NCBI RefSeq assembly: GCF_033118175.1
Contig: NC_083696.1
Span: 37,929,001-37,993,000, forward strand
Length of the DNA stretch: 64,000 nt
Origin: Dama dama
Lineage: Eukaryota; Chordata; Mammalia; Artiodactyla; Cervidae
Direction: 5' to 3'
The notes beneath the pieces were generated by a model. The model saw only the letters and a list, made by a program, of their open reading frames with translations. It searched no databases and was not told the DNA's origin. Below are positions 19,701 to 29,699 of this stretch, piece by piece (positions within the stretch are counted from its first letter, which is position 1; every line of letters starts with the position of its first letter). A program made the position numbers and the translations under genes.

Positions 19701-21479
19701 CCCCACCCTGTTATTAGGTATGCATTTCAGATTTTGAATGGATCTCCTTGTCTGGCGTTAATTGACAGTGAAAGCCCGGTTTTCAAAGCCAAGGTATAAG
19801 CACTGAAGGTAAGTGATCAGAGGACTGCCCTCGTAATAAATCACTGCGGCGCGGGTCACTGTTTAGAGTGTGAATGCAGTGTTCAATAAAGAAACACACT
19901 CCACCTTTCAGCTTCAAGCCGACCCTGGCTAATTGACCTCATTGTAGTCCCTCCATTAATCATTCTGGCACATGGGGCAAGAGGCAGTTTCACTGCTTAG
20001 GTTTGCAGGGAGGGGAGGGGACCAGGTCCACGTGGGGGTGGGTAAGGGTTGAGGGGGGCAGTTATAATGTACAAGGAAATCATAGACAATTCTCCCTTAA
20101 TTAACTCATTGGATTTCCTGGATGGCCAGAGAGGGTTTCCTTTGCTGAAGGAATGTGGGGAATAATGCAAGGGACTTCATTAACTTCCCACCAGGGCGCA
20201 GGAGTTTGGGTCGCGAACAAAAGCAGATGTGAGCATCTGTACCCCATCCAAAGAGCGGCTCTGCCAAAGGACCAAGGGGTTAGCCTAACACTACATAATC
20301 ACTCAGTGTCATCCATCTCCCCAGACCCTGATTAATAAATTGCAGCAGAAATCTTTTACAGGGGTGACTACAATTTTATTTCACCCATTAGCAGCACAGC
20401 AATCATACGGGACCAGTTTACCTTCTTCTCAGCCCCCCTCCCTCCCGCTCTCCGGTCCAGTCCCCAGTTCCACATCAGCTTTACTGGTGAATCTTTGAAA
20501 GAGGTGTGGGCTGCTTTTTGTCCAGGCCCTCCATTCTGCCAAGCCAGCCCCCCAGCTGACGACTGTGAGCTGAATGGCAGCTTTAACACAGAGGTCAATT
20601 CACACTGCAGCTCAAGACTTGTTCCTCCAATGTGATTTGGTGAACATCATCTGGGCGCCTGTTCTGTGCCAAGCATGGCATAGCACTAGAAATACACACA
20701 CACAAATATGATTTGCTCCTGGTCCTCAGAGACCTTAAGAGTCTGCATCCGTCCAGTTATATTTTCAAAATGCAAGATCTGTCCTTTTATACCAAGCTGC
20801 TTTAAATTAGGCCTTTTTTAAACGCTCTTTTCCCCACGATTAGTTGCTATTATTCAGGCACGCAGCAGTCTCACAGTTCACAGGGGTAAACAAAGCCCAG
20901 AGGGTCAGCAACCTTCACTTTGAGCGGAGGAGAGGGAAAGAGAGGAGGGGGAAGAAGGGGGAGGGGGTGTTATCATTCATATTACACTTGTGCTTTTTCC
21001 TGCCTGCTCCCCTTCCGCGTTCCATTACTGTTAATGAACTTAATTGTTTGGTTTCAAAATGCCAGCCTGAAGGCATCCCTCTCCTTCCCCTGGGTGCTAA
21101 GCGTCAGTGTTGCTGATCTCCAAATTAACTTGTAAGCAAATTCTTCAAGTCCATGCCCTTCCTTCCCTGACAAGCACCTGGGCCAAGGAATTCTGGCCAA
21201 GACTCCCCCCAGACAAATTCAGACAGAGCGTCCAAAAAGACAGAGTGGCCATCAGATCGGCACTTGGTATTATATGTAATTCAGCTCCACTTAAGTATAT
21301 TTACTGCATGTCTACTGTAGTGTCTGATAATTGTCCTAGTCACTGGGTTCAGAGAGTTGATACAACGCAGCCGCTGACCTCAAGGAGCTCATGGCATTTT
21401 AGGCAGAACAGATCACATTTCCTTCATTCTGCGATCAAGGACACCGCTGCTTCTACAGGATCTGAGGGTTAGGGCAGCT

Positions 21480-21645
21480 CGGCTCAGTGGAGAAACCACA
21501 GGCTCTGGAGTCATGTAGATGTAGACAGAATCCGAAGTCTGTCCGTTCACCATCCGGGCAGGTTTGCCCGCATTACATAACCTCAGTGAAGCATCATGGT
21601 ATTGACCCAGTTGAGTTAACTGTGAAAACTGAATGAATTAATGGA
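21480..21645 (+). mobile_element. MIR SINE, diverged
   Basis: 'accacaggctctggagtcat' followed by 'taacctcagtgaagcatcat' and 'tgtgaaaactgaatgaatta' follows MIR order. Divergence is high. Confidence 0.55.
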
Positions 21646-21749
21646 TGTCAGTGTTGGCCCACCCCCACTGAGAATTTCATGCTTTATGTAGAAAATTCCC
21701 CAATGAAAATTGTTGCACAGATAGTCCACGTAGATAATAATATGAAAAA

Positions 21750-21953
21750 ATGAAGTGAAAGTGTTAGTCTCTCAGTCATGTCCAACTCTTTCTGACCCCA
21801 TAGACTGTAGACCACCAGACTCCTCTGTTCATGGGATTTCCCAGGCAAGAATACCAAAGTGGGTTATCATTTCCTTTTCCAGAGGATCTTCCCAGATCAG
21901 GGATCAAAGATTGGCAGGTGGGTTTTTTAACACTGAACCACCAGGGAAGCCCA
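21750..21953 (-). mobile_element. Bov-tA SINE, antisense
   Basis: The reversed body ('gtctctcagtcatgtccaac', 'ctcctctgttcatgggattt') and head ('aaccaccagggaagccca') are present, with an internal deletion in the tRNA-like part. Confidence 0.9.
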
Positions 21954-21978
21954 GATAATAATATACCAAACCCAAATT

Positions 21979-21992
21979 TAAAATATAGTCTA
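21979..21992. repeat. Target-site duplication, left copy
   Basis: 'taaaatatagtcta' ends exactly at the first base of U6 and is identical to 23849-23862. The leading 'ta' may also belong to the A-rich tail of the right copy, so 13-14 bp is the safe length. Confidence 0.93.
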
Positions 21993-21998
21993 GTGCTC

Positions 21999-22049
<51 letters not shown>

Positions 22050-22099
22050 GGCCCCTGCGCAAGGATGACACGCAAATTCAAGAAGTGTTCCATATTTTT
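21993..22099 (+). ncRNA. RNU6: U6 spliceosomal snRNA sequence, retrocopy
   Basis: The sequence starts 'gtgctcgcttcggcagcac', contains the ACAGAGA box ('gatacagagaagattagc') and the AGC catalytic triad region ('gattagcatggcccctgc'), and ends 'gttccatattttt'. The length of 107 bases is full. Against the mammalian U6 sequence I count three changes, all in the 3' part: 'attcGTgaagCg' has become 'attcAAgaagTg'. Two of these are CpG losses. Functional U6 genes need an upstream DSE, PSE and TATA box; the flank here is AT-rich SINE-side DNA without a clear PSE, and L1 is fused to the 3' end. It is most likely a transcriptionally silent retropseudogene. U6 normally pairs with U4 and U2 in the spliceosome. 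Confidence 0.95.
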
Positions 22100-23473
22100 A
22101 TTCTACCCAAAGCAATCTATAGATTCAATGCAATCCCTATCAAGCTACCAATGGTATTTTTCACAGAACTAGACCAAAGAACTTCACAATTTGTATGGAA
22201 ATGCAAAAAACCTCGAATAGCCAAAGTAATCTTGAGAAAGAAGAATGGAACTGGAGGAATCAACCTGCCTGACTTCAGACTCTACTACAAAGCCACAGTC
22301 ATCAAGACAGTATGGTACTGGCACAAAGACAGAAATATAGATCAATGGAACAGAATAGAAAGCCCAGAGATAAATCCACGAACCTATGGACACCTTGTCT
22401 TTGACAAAGGAGGCAAGGATATACAATGGAAAAAAGACAACCTCTTTAACAAGTGGTGCTGGGAAAACTGGTCAACCACTTGTAAAAGAATGAAACTAGA
22501 ACACTTTCTAATACCATACACAAAAATAAACTCAAAATGGATTAAAGATCTAAATGTAAGACCAGAAACTATAAAACTCCTAGAGGAGAACATAGGCAAA
22601 ACACTCTCCGACATAAATCACAGCAAGATCCTCTATGACCCACCTCCCAGAATATTGGAAATAAAAGCAAAACTAAACAAATGGGACCTAATGAAACTTA
22701 AAAGCTTTTGCACTACAAAGGAAACTATAAGCAAGGTGAAAAGACAGCCCTCAGATCGGGAGAAAATAATAGCAAATGAAGCAACAGACAAAGGATTAAT
22801 CTCAAAAATATACAAGCAACTCCTGAAGCTCAATTCCAGAAAAATAAATGACCCAATCAAAAAATGGGCCAAAGAACTAAACAGACATTTCTCCAAAGAA
22901 GACATACAGATGGCTAACAAACACATGAAAAGATGCTCAACATCACTCATTATTAGAGAAATGCAAATCAAAACCACAATGAGGTACCATTACACGCCAG
23001 TCAGGATGGCTGCTATCCAAAAGTCTACAAGCAATAAATGCTGGAGAGGGTGTGGAGAAAAGGGAACCCTCTTACACTGTTGGTGGGAATGCAAACTAGT
23101 ACAGCCGCTATGGAAAACAGTGTGGAGATTTCTTTAAAAACTGGAAATAGAACTGCCATATGACCCAGCAATCCCACTTCTGGGCATACACACTGAGGAA
23201 ACCAGATCTGAAAGAGACACGTGCACCCCAATGTTCATCGCAGCACTGTTTATAATAGCCAGGACATGGAAGCAACCTAGATGCCCATCAGCAGATGAAT
23301 GGATAAGGAAGCTGTGGTACATATACACCATGGAATATTACTCAGCCGTTAAAAAGAATTCTTTTGAATCAGTCCTAATGAGATGGATGAAACTGGAGCC
23401 CCTTATACAGAGTGAAGTAAGCCAGAAAGATAAAGAACATTACAGCATACTAACACATATATATGGAATTTAG
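22100..23473 (+). pseudogene. L1 ORF2 C-terminal 40%, one nonsense codon
   Basis: The frame enters from U6 and encodes 'ILPKAIYRFNAIPIKLPMVF' from the region after the reverse transcriptase core, 'NLPDFRLYYKATVIKTVWYW', then the Cys motif 'CWRGCGEKGTLLHCWWEC'. A TAA at 23135-23137 closes a 350-codon open frame (22085-23137). The same frame continues without further stops to the natural end 'SILTHIYGI' at 23473. The only disabling change in 1.37 kb is that AAA-to-TAA substitution, so the copy is young. Endonuclease and reverse transcriptase catalytic domains are missing through 5' truncation. Confidence 0.93.
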
Positions 23474-23848
23474 AAAGATGGTAATGATAACCCTATATGC
23501 AAAACAGAAAAAGAGACACAGAAATACAGAAGAGACTTTTGAACTCTGTGGGAGAAGGTGAGGGTGGGATGTTTCAAAAGAATAGCATGTATACTATCTA
23601 TGGTGAAACAGATCACCAGCCCAGGTGGGATGCATGAGACAAGTGCTCGAGCCTGGTGCACTGGGAAGACCCAGAGGAATCGGGTGGAGAGGGAGGTGGG
23701 AGGGGGGATCGGGATGGGGAATACGTGTAAATCTATGGCTGATTCATATCAATGTATGACAAAACCCACTGAAATGTTGTGAAGTAATTAGCCTCCAACT
23801 AATAAAAAATAAATAAATAAATAATTTAAAAAAATAAAAAAAATAAAA

Positions 23849-23862
23849 TAAAATATAGTCTA
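23849..23862. repeat. Target-site duplication, right copy
   Basis: 'taaaatatagtcta' lies directly after an A-rich tail built of AAAT-type units (23805-23848). Confidence 0.93.
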
Positions 23863-23950
23863 ATATTTCTCCTCCTTGTTTCCTTCCTCTGAAAATGAAC
23901 TGTTTTCTCAACCTTGACATGTGAACCAGAAATGGCATACACTGAGACCC

Positions 23951-25276
23951 TTTGACTGTGTGGATCACAAAAAACTGTGGAAAATTCTGAAAGAGATGGG
24001 AATATCAGATCATCTGACCTACCTCTTGAGAAACCTGTATGCAGGTCAGGAAGCAACAGTTAGAACTGGACATGGAACAACAGACTGGTTCCAAATATGA
24101 AAAGGGGTACATCAAGGCTGTATATTGTCACCCTGCTTATTTAACTTATAAGCAGAGTACATCATGAGAAATGCTGGGCTGGAAGAAGTACAAGCTGGAA
24201 TCAAGATTGTTGGGAGAAATATCAATAACCTCAGATATGCAGATGGCACGACCCTTATGGCAGAAAGTGAAGAACTAAAGAGCCTCTTAATAAAAGTGAA
24301 AGAGGAGAGTGAAAAAGTTGGCTTAAAGCTCAACATTCAGAAAACTAAGATCATGGCATCCAGTCCCATCAGTTCAGTTCAGCTCAGTCGCTCAGTCGTC
24401 TCCGACTGTTTGCGACCCCATGAATCGCAGCACGCCAGGCCTCCCTGTCCATCACCAACTCCCGGAGTTTACTCAAACTCATGTCCATCAAGTCGGTGAT
24501 GCCATCCAGCCATCTCATCCTGTGTCGTCCCCTTCTCCTCCTGCCCCCAATCCCTCCCAGCATCAGGGTCTTTTCCAATGAATCAACACTTCGCATGAGG
24601 TGGCCAAAGTATTGGAGTTTCAGCTTCAGCATCAGTCCTTCCAATGAACACCCAGGTTCAATCACTTCATGACAAATAGATGGGGAAACAGTGGAAACAG
24701 TGGCTGACTTTATTTTGGGGGCCTCCAAAATCACTCCAGATGGTGACTGCAGCCATGAAATTAAAAAATGCTTACTCCTTGGAAGGAAAGTTATGACCAT
24801 TCTAGACAGCATATTAAAAAGCAGAGACATTACTTTGTCAACAAAGGTCTGTCTAGTCAAGGGTACTGTTCTTCCAGTAGTCATGTATGGATGTGAGCTG
24901 GACCATAAAGAAAGCTGAGCTCTGAAGAATTGATGCTTTTGAATCGTAGTGTTGGAGAAGACTCTTGAGAGTCCCTTGGACTGCAAGGAGATCCAACCAG
25001 TCCATCCTAAAGGAAATCAGTCCTGAATGTTCATTGGAAGGACTGATGTTGAAGCTGAAACTGCAATACTTTGGCCACCTGATGCGAAGAGCTGACTCAT
25101 TTGGAAAGATTGAAGGCAGGAGGAGAAGCGGACGACAGAGGATGAGATGGCTAGATGGCATCACCGACTCAATGGACATGAGTGTGGGTAAACTCTGGGA
25201 GTTGGTGATGGATAGGGAAGCCTGGTGTGCTGCAGTCCATGGGGTCGCAAAGAGTCGGACACAACTGAGCGACTGA
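23951..25276 (+). pseudogene. BovB ORF2 fragment with mutated YADD (YADG)
   Basis: Fragments in two or more frames encode 'LTYLLRNLYAGQEATVRTG', then 'NNLRYADGTTLMAES' at about 24220-24265, where the second catalytic aspartate of YADD is glycine. A 293-base antisense BovB then breaks the frame. Downstream, 'METVADFILGASKITPDGDC' (24691) and the terminal 'RRRSGRQRMRWLDGITDSMD' block (to 25276) follow in other frames. The protein is not restorable from a single frame and has a dead active site. Confidence 0.88.
24370..24660 (-). mobile_element. BovB 3' end inserted antisense inside BovB
   Basis: It opens with 'cagttcagttcagctcagtc' and closes at 'ccttccaatgaacacccagg'. Together with the host copy's own 3' end (about 24990-25290) it makes an inverted repeat of nearly 290 bases. 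Confidence 0.92.
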
Positions 25277-25469
25277 ACTGAACTGAACTGAGACCCTATA
25301 GGAATCCCTCGGGGACTTGGCAGCCCTCCCTGTCCTAACTAGACCTTCTTCCTAGGCCATCACAAGTCCCATCTGTTTCCAGCAGTCTCGGATTGCACTA
25401 AGAATCCACTCCCATTCATTTTTTACATATGGAATAGCAAAACCTAGAATGCTGGGAGAGTGCCAAGAA

Positions 25470-25805
25470 TCTTACTTTGATCTTGTCACATAAGGAAATT
25501 GAAATTTAAGAGAGTTCTTTAAGTTTGCATGGGCTTCCCATCTGGTTCAGCTGGTAAAGAATCCACCTGCAATGCTGGAGACCTGGGTTCAACCCCTGGG
25601 TTGGGAAGATCCCCTGGAGAAGGGAAAGGCTACCCACTCCGGTATTCTGGCCTGGAGAATTCCATGGACTATACAGTTCTTGGGGTCTCAAAGAGTCGGA
25701 CATGACTGAGCGACTTTCACTTTCAAGTTTGCATGGGTAGTTGGGGTTAGTTACAACTAGGACTAAAGCTCAGATCTGTTGATATCAGACCTAGTGATCT
25801 TTTTA
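25470..25805 (-). mobile_element. MIR SINE, antisense, split by Bov-tA
   Basis: 'ataaggaaattgaaatttaa' on the left and 'ggactaaagctcagatctgt' on the right are two halves of one reversed MIR. The Bov-tA at 25534-25724 sits between them. Confidence 0.6.
25534..25724 (+). mobile_element. Bov-tA SINE with 13-bp target duplication
   Basis: The head 'cttcccatctggttcagctg', a normal body and the end 'cgactttcactttc' are present. The direct repeat 'aagtttgcatggg' at 25521-25533 and 25725-25737 is exact. Confidence 0.95.
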
Positions 25806-25977
25806 CTATGTAAGTTGGTTATATCCAATTATTGAATACATTCAGATTGGTACTTTAATTTATGCTGCACTAAAGTGTCCTCCAAGAGTTTAATATGCCA
25901 GTATAACTTCCTTATGAGTCTCTGGGCTTCCTCTCTTGTCTCCCTTTTAATCCAAATCTACACATTATTCTCCTGAT

Positions 25978-26095
25978 TAAAATCCACAAAGGAGATAAAA
26001 TGATACTAGATTTCTGGTTTAAAGTAGTATCTGAGATAAAATCCACAAAGGAGATAAAATGATACTAGATTTCTGGTTTAAAGTAGTATCTGAGA
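25978..26095. repeat. Exact 59-bp tandem duplication
   Basis: Units 25978-26036 and 26037-26095 are identical over 59 bases by direct comparison. Each starts 'taaaatccacaaaggaga' and ends 'aaagtagtatctgaga'. Confidence 0.95.
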
Positions 26096-26818
26096 ATGGA
26101 CCTTTGTTTCCCAGTCTCTTCTTGGGAGTGGTGGTCAATGATAAAAATTCACAACCAGATGGAAAGAAAATCTGCCAGACAAAACAATATCAAAATTGGA
26201 AGGAATCCTCAGAACCTATGAAGAAATGAGTTTTATTGAGTATAACCTGCCCAATTATTGCATCATGAATATCACTGTTTGCCTAATAAAAGGGTGATTA
26301 TTTGGAAAGAAGAGAGGGAAAGAGAGAGGGAGGGTGAAGATATGTTATTCCCCCTCACCACTGCCTGCTGACTCAGAGACCCAGAAGTTGTAAGACCCAG
26401 AAAACTGGGGGCTGGCCCTCTATCAGGGAATGCTGCCTTTAGACTTGGCAGAGGACCTTTCTCCTGTCACACACTCTCACCTAACATCTGTTTTACAATC
26501 ATTGAGATATAACAACACCCAGAAAACATCTGGAAAGGAAATATGGAGAAAGATGGTAACACATTCTATCTTAGAAGGGCAAGTTCCAGCAAACAAGGCC
26601 CTTAGGTAGGGGCAGAGGTAAGAAGAAAGAAGGTGGCTGAATATTTATGAACAGAGCAGCTGTACTCAGCATCAATTCAGAGGGTCGCGGATCCAAGTAG
26701 TGGGAAATGAGACAGCATCTCTATAAAGTATCACTAACCCATAGCTCCAATATTAGCAACCATTAATATGCTCCCAAATATCAGTTGGGCCAATAAGATG
26801 GATCACATGATAAACATC

Positions 26819-26893
26819 AAAAGAGAAGGAAAGAAAGAAGGAAGGAAGGAAGGCAGGGGAGAGAGGGAGGAAGGAGGGGAGGAAGGAAAGAAA
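26819..26893. repeat. Purine microsatellite, (GGAA)n/(GAAA)n
   Basis: About 75 bases consist almost wholly of A and G, with runs of 'ggaaggaaggaagg' and 'gggaggaaggagggg'. GGAA arrays can bind ETS factors, but no role is shown here. Confidence 0.9.
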
Positions 26894-26984
26894 ATTCAGC
26901 ATACACTGATAAGTCAACATATATTTTTGTTAAATTTACTAGTCAAATGAATAGAACTCTTTGCAACCTCATGGACTGCAGCCA

Positions 26985-27690
26985 TAAAATATTCAGCCCT
27001 AAATTATTCAACTCTAAAATAAAAAGACTCTGTGGGAGAAGGCGAGGGTGGGATGTTTCAAGAGAACAGCATGTATATTATCTATAGTGAAACAGATCAC
27101 CAGCCCAGGTGGGATGCATGAGACAAGTGCTTGGGCCTGGTGCACTGGGAAGACCCAGAGGAATCGGGTGGAGAGGGAGGTGGGAGGGGGGATCGGGATG
27201 GGGAATACATGTAACTCCATGGCTGATTCATGTCAATGTATGACAAAACCCACTGCAATGTTGTGAAGTAATTAGCCTCCACTAATAAAAATAAAGGGAA
27301 AAAATAATAATAATAATAAAATAAAAAGAAACTCTGAGATATGCTACCACATGGATGAAACTTGAAGACACTATGCTTAGTGAAATAAATCAGTCAGAAA
27401 TACAAATACCATATGATTCCACCTATATGAGGTTCCTGGAGTACAGAAAGTCAGAGATAGAAAGTGGAACAGTTGGTTAGGGGATGGGAGAGAGGAGAGA
27501 CTTTGTTTTAATGTATAAAGAGCACCCATTCTGCAAGGTGAAAACAGTTCTGGATATTGGTTTTACAATACTGTGAATGCACTTAAGGTTACTGAACTGT
27601 TGTACACTTAGAAAATGGTTAAGATGGTAAATTTTATGTTATGTATATTTTACCACAATTTTTAAAATTTAAGTCATTTAAAAGAAAAAA
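26985..27690 (+). mobile_element. Old L1M 3' end, host of a young L1
   Basis: 'cataaaatattcagccctaa' precedes and 'atgctaccacatggatgaaa', 'gattccacctatatgaggtt' and 'ccacaatttttaaaa' follow the nested L1 (27028-27317). It is the same family as at 9.9, 36.2 and 62.5 kb. Confidence 0.8.
27028..27317 (+). mobile_element. Young L1, 3' UTR only, with target duplication
   Basis: The copy begins in the 3' UTR at 'ctctgtgggagaaggcgag' and ends in an (AAT)n-rich tail. The 12-bp repeat 'aaaataaaaaga' at 27016-27027 and 27318-27329 is exact. The target TCT/AAAA fits the L1 endonuclease. Confidence 0.93.
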
Positions 27691-28890
27691 AAAACTCATA
27701 ATAAATTTTATAAGAAATGTTCTGTGAGGAATAACTGAAATCTTTATTGAATTACATATGAGAAAAAAATTACTGAATGAAAAAGATGAACTGTTAACTT
27801 CATGAGATGGCTCAATATCATTAGGATGACTTTATCATTAATTTATAAATATGATTCATTCCAATCAAATCTCAAATATATATTTTGTGGCCAAATAAAC
27901 AGTTCTCCCATTCATTGAAAAGAATAAACACCTATTAGTAGACAAGAAAAAATAGGACTACAAATTAGTTTGAATTACCCAATATGAAAATGTATTAGAA
28001 AGATACACTACTTGAAAGAATATGATAACAGCACAAGGAATGACAGGCAAATCATTAAAGTGAAGCAGAAAGCCCTGAAGCTCACATAAGAATTTAAAAT
28101 AAAGGTAAAAACAGAGTAAGAACGAATTATTCAATAAGTTATGTTTAGGCAATAGGTTAACCATTTGAAGAGAGAAGTAAAGTTAGATACCATATACCTT
28201 ATACCATACATTAGAATAAATTTCATGCCAGTGAAAGTTTTTATGTAAAGTAAATGAAGTAAAAAAAAAAAAAAAACAGATGGATATTTTAAGGGATCTC
28301 ACAGCAGGAAAGACTTTCTATGTATTTTCTGGAAAACACAAAAATTAAAGATAGAACAGGAAGCTTGAAAGCTGATTCCTCATAGCTGGGGATGGGGAGG
28401 GGTAAAGGGTGGGGTCTTCAAAGGATCTTAAAGATGCAGACCTAAGTGTCAAGGAGGAATCCACACTCAGCATACCAGGGATGGGCCCTTTAAAGGCTGC
28501 CCCTCTAAAGAGAGAGCTAAAAAATTCCATCCAGTACCTGAAGGAAGAAAAAGCATCTGACAAGATTTCTGGGGGGAAAAAAATCTCCTGAAAGAAGGTG
28601 AAACGCTAGTCTATGTCTTCTGCAGGTACAGAGTACAAATTAGTACTATTTTCTTGATAAAGGAAAAGCCAAGTCAGTGAATTTTTTTTAAAAGAACATA
28701 TGTGGATCTCACAAGAATTTTTTTTAATGCTCACTGGATATGAGCTTCCAAAAATATTACAAACCACAAGAGGAAATAATCTTTCACGAGCAAAATCACA
28801 AGCTCAAAAAAGGTGGCTATTTACCACCCTTTAAAACTTCAGATTATAGAAGTTCTTCAACTGAAGAATATAAAGTAAATATGTTTTCAA
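27691..28890. other. AT-rich interval, traces of very old L1
   Basis: Faint L1 ORF2-like phrases occur ('taccttataccatacattag' near 28195). Otherwise the sequence is AT-rich without a gene. An open frame of 60-70 codons on each strand at 28345-28591 has no domain. I consider these chance. Confidence 0.35.
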
Positions 28891-28895
28891 TTCTG

Positions 28896-29092
28896 GGCTT
28901 CCCTGGTGGCTCAGATGGTAAAGAATCTGCCTGCAATGCAGGAGACCTGGGTTCAATCCCTGGGTTGGGAAGATCCCCTGGCAAAGGGAACAGACACTCA
29001 CTCCAGTATTCTTGCCTGTAGAATCCCACGGACAGAGGAGCCTGGAGGGCTACAGGCCATGGGGTCGCTGAGTCGGAGATGACTGAATAAGT
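28896..29092 (+). mobile_element. Bov-tA2 SINE
   Basis: An almost consensus head 'gggcttccctggtggctcag' and 'atgcaggagacctgggttca', followed by the body and the end 'gactgaataagtaacactca'. Low divergence suggests a recent insertion. Confidence 0.95.
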
Positions 29093-29115
29093 AACACTCA
29101 CTCTCTCCTGGGGCT

Positions 29116-29545
29116 CCAGCTCAGCCATGTTTTAAATTACCAAGATGATTCAAAAAAGTTTTATACTTTTATACCATATCAAAAGAAACAAATGTTCTAT
29201 ACCATATCAAGAGAAAAAGACATTACAAAAACAGAATAGATACATTTGGAAAAAGAATAAAATAGAACTTAAAGAAATAAAAATAGTGATTAAACTAAAA
29301 TGTCAAAGAATAAATTAAGCAGTAGGTGAATCCCAGATAAAGAGTATTGAAGAGCTGGAAGAAGTTCTGAGGTAATTACCCATGGAGTTGTAAAGAAATG
29401 GAAAATAAAAGAGCTGTTAAGAGATGTGAAAGATGAAATGAGAATGTCCAACATACATTTAATATGAGTTCCAGGAAAATAAACTAGGGAAAATGGGAAG
29501 AGGCAATATTTAAAGGAAAAAAGGCTAAGAATTTTCCAGCATTTA
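29116..29545 (+). mobile_element. Old L1/HAL1-like ORF1-region fragment
   Basis: 'gggaaaatgggaagaggcaa' and 'aaggctaagaattttccagc' resemble the ORF1 5' region of old L1M/HAL1. The sequence is A-rich with many stops. The assignment is tentative. Confidence 0.4.
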
Positions 29546-29690
29546 TTAGTTCACACCATATATATTCATAAAGTCTTACCATGTGCCAGGAGCTTTTAGA
29601 TACTAGGGAGAGAGTAGCGAATGAAACACAAAAATTCTTGCTTTCATGGCATGTGCTTTCAAGCGGAAAAGGGATCATTTTTAAGTGCCA
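29546..29690. mobile_element. Ancient MIR/L2-type repeat
   Basis: 'cttaccatgtgccaggagct', 'gatactagggagagagtagc' and 'aatgaaacacaaaaattctt' belong to a widespread old mammalian repeat. The exact family is not determined. Confidence 0.5.
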
Positions 29691-29699
29691 TATAGATTA

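Larger units (their letters stand above)
19291..21749. other. Repeat-poor island, possible conserved regulatory region
   Basis: About 2.4 kb carries no BovB, Bov SINE, CHR or young L1, in a window where such elements otherwise recur every few hundred bases. Only ancient MIR/L2-like traces appear (20640-20780, 21300-21400, 21480-21645). Homeodomain-type motifs are frequent at 19750-20120 ('gttaattgac', 'gctaattgacc', 'ccattaatcattc', 'ttaattaactc'). A CpG cluster is at 19585-19700. No coding exon is visible. The role is inferred only. Confidence 0.45.
21979..23862 (+). mobile_element. U6 snRNA/L1 chimeric retrocopy with 14-bp target duplication
   Basis: A full-length U6 sequence (21993-22099) is joined directly to the 3' 1.7 kb of a young L1, which starts inside ORF2 at 'attctacccaaagcaatc' and ends in an A-rich tail. 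The exact repeat 'taaaatatagtcta' at 21979-21992 and 23849-23862 brackets the whole unit, so U6 and L1 went in together. The target TTT/AAAA fits the L1 endonuclease. Template switching of the L1 reverse transcriptase from L1 RNA to U6 RNA is the known mechanism for such chimeras in human and mouse. Confidence 0.95.
23951..25290 (+). mobile_element. BovB LINE 3' part, host of an inverted BovB
   Basis: BovB begins at 'ctttgactgtgtggatcaca' in the reverse transcriptase and ends with 'gaactgaactgaactgagac'. It is interrupted at about 24370-24660 by an antisense BovB 3' end. Sequence resumes with 'atcacttcatgacaaataga'. Confidence 0.93.
25806..26939. other. Single-copy interval with tandem repeats
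   Basis: No gene or interspersed repeat is recognised. It includes an exact 59-bp tandem duplication (25978-26095) and a purine-rich GGAA microsatellite (26819-26893). Confidence 0.5.

Noticed and set aside
21900..21992. Functional U6 promoter (PSE/TATA) upstream of the U6 sequence
   Set aside because: The flank is a SINE end plus AT-rich target DNA. AT-rich text resembles a TATA box, but no proximal sequence element at the right distance is evident.
22085..23137. 350-codon open frame as a possible host gene
   Set aside because: It is L1 ORF2 sequence with the L1 Cys motif, inside a retrocopy with a target duplication.
10841..23780. A 12-kb segmental duplication suggested by matching L1 text at both places
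   Set aside because: Similarity is limited to the L1 insertions. Flanks differ, and each copy has its own target duplication.
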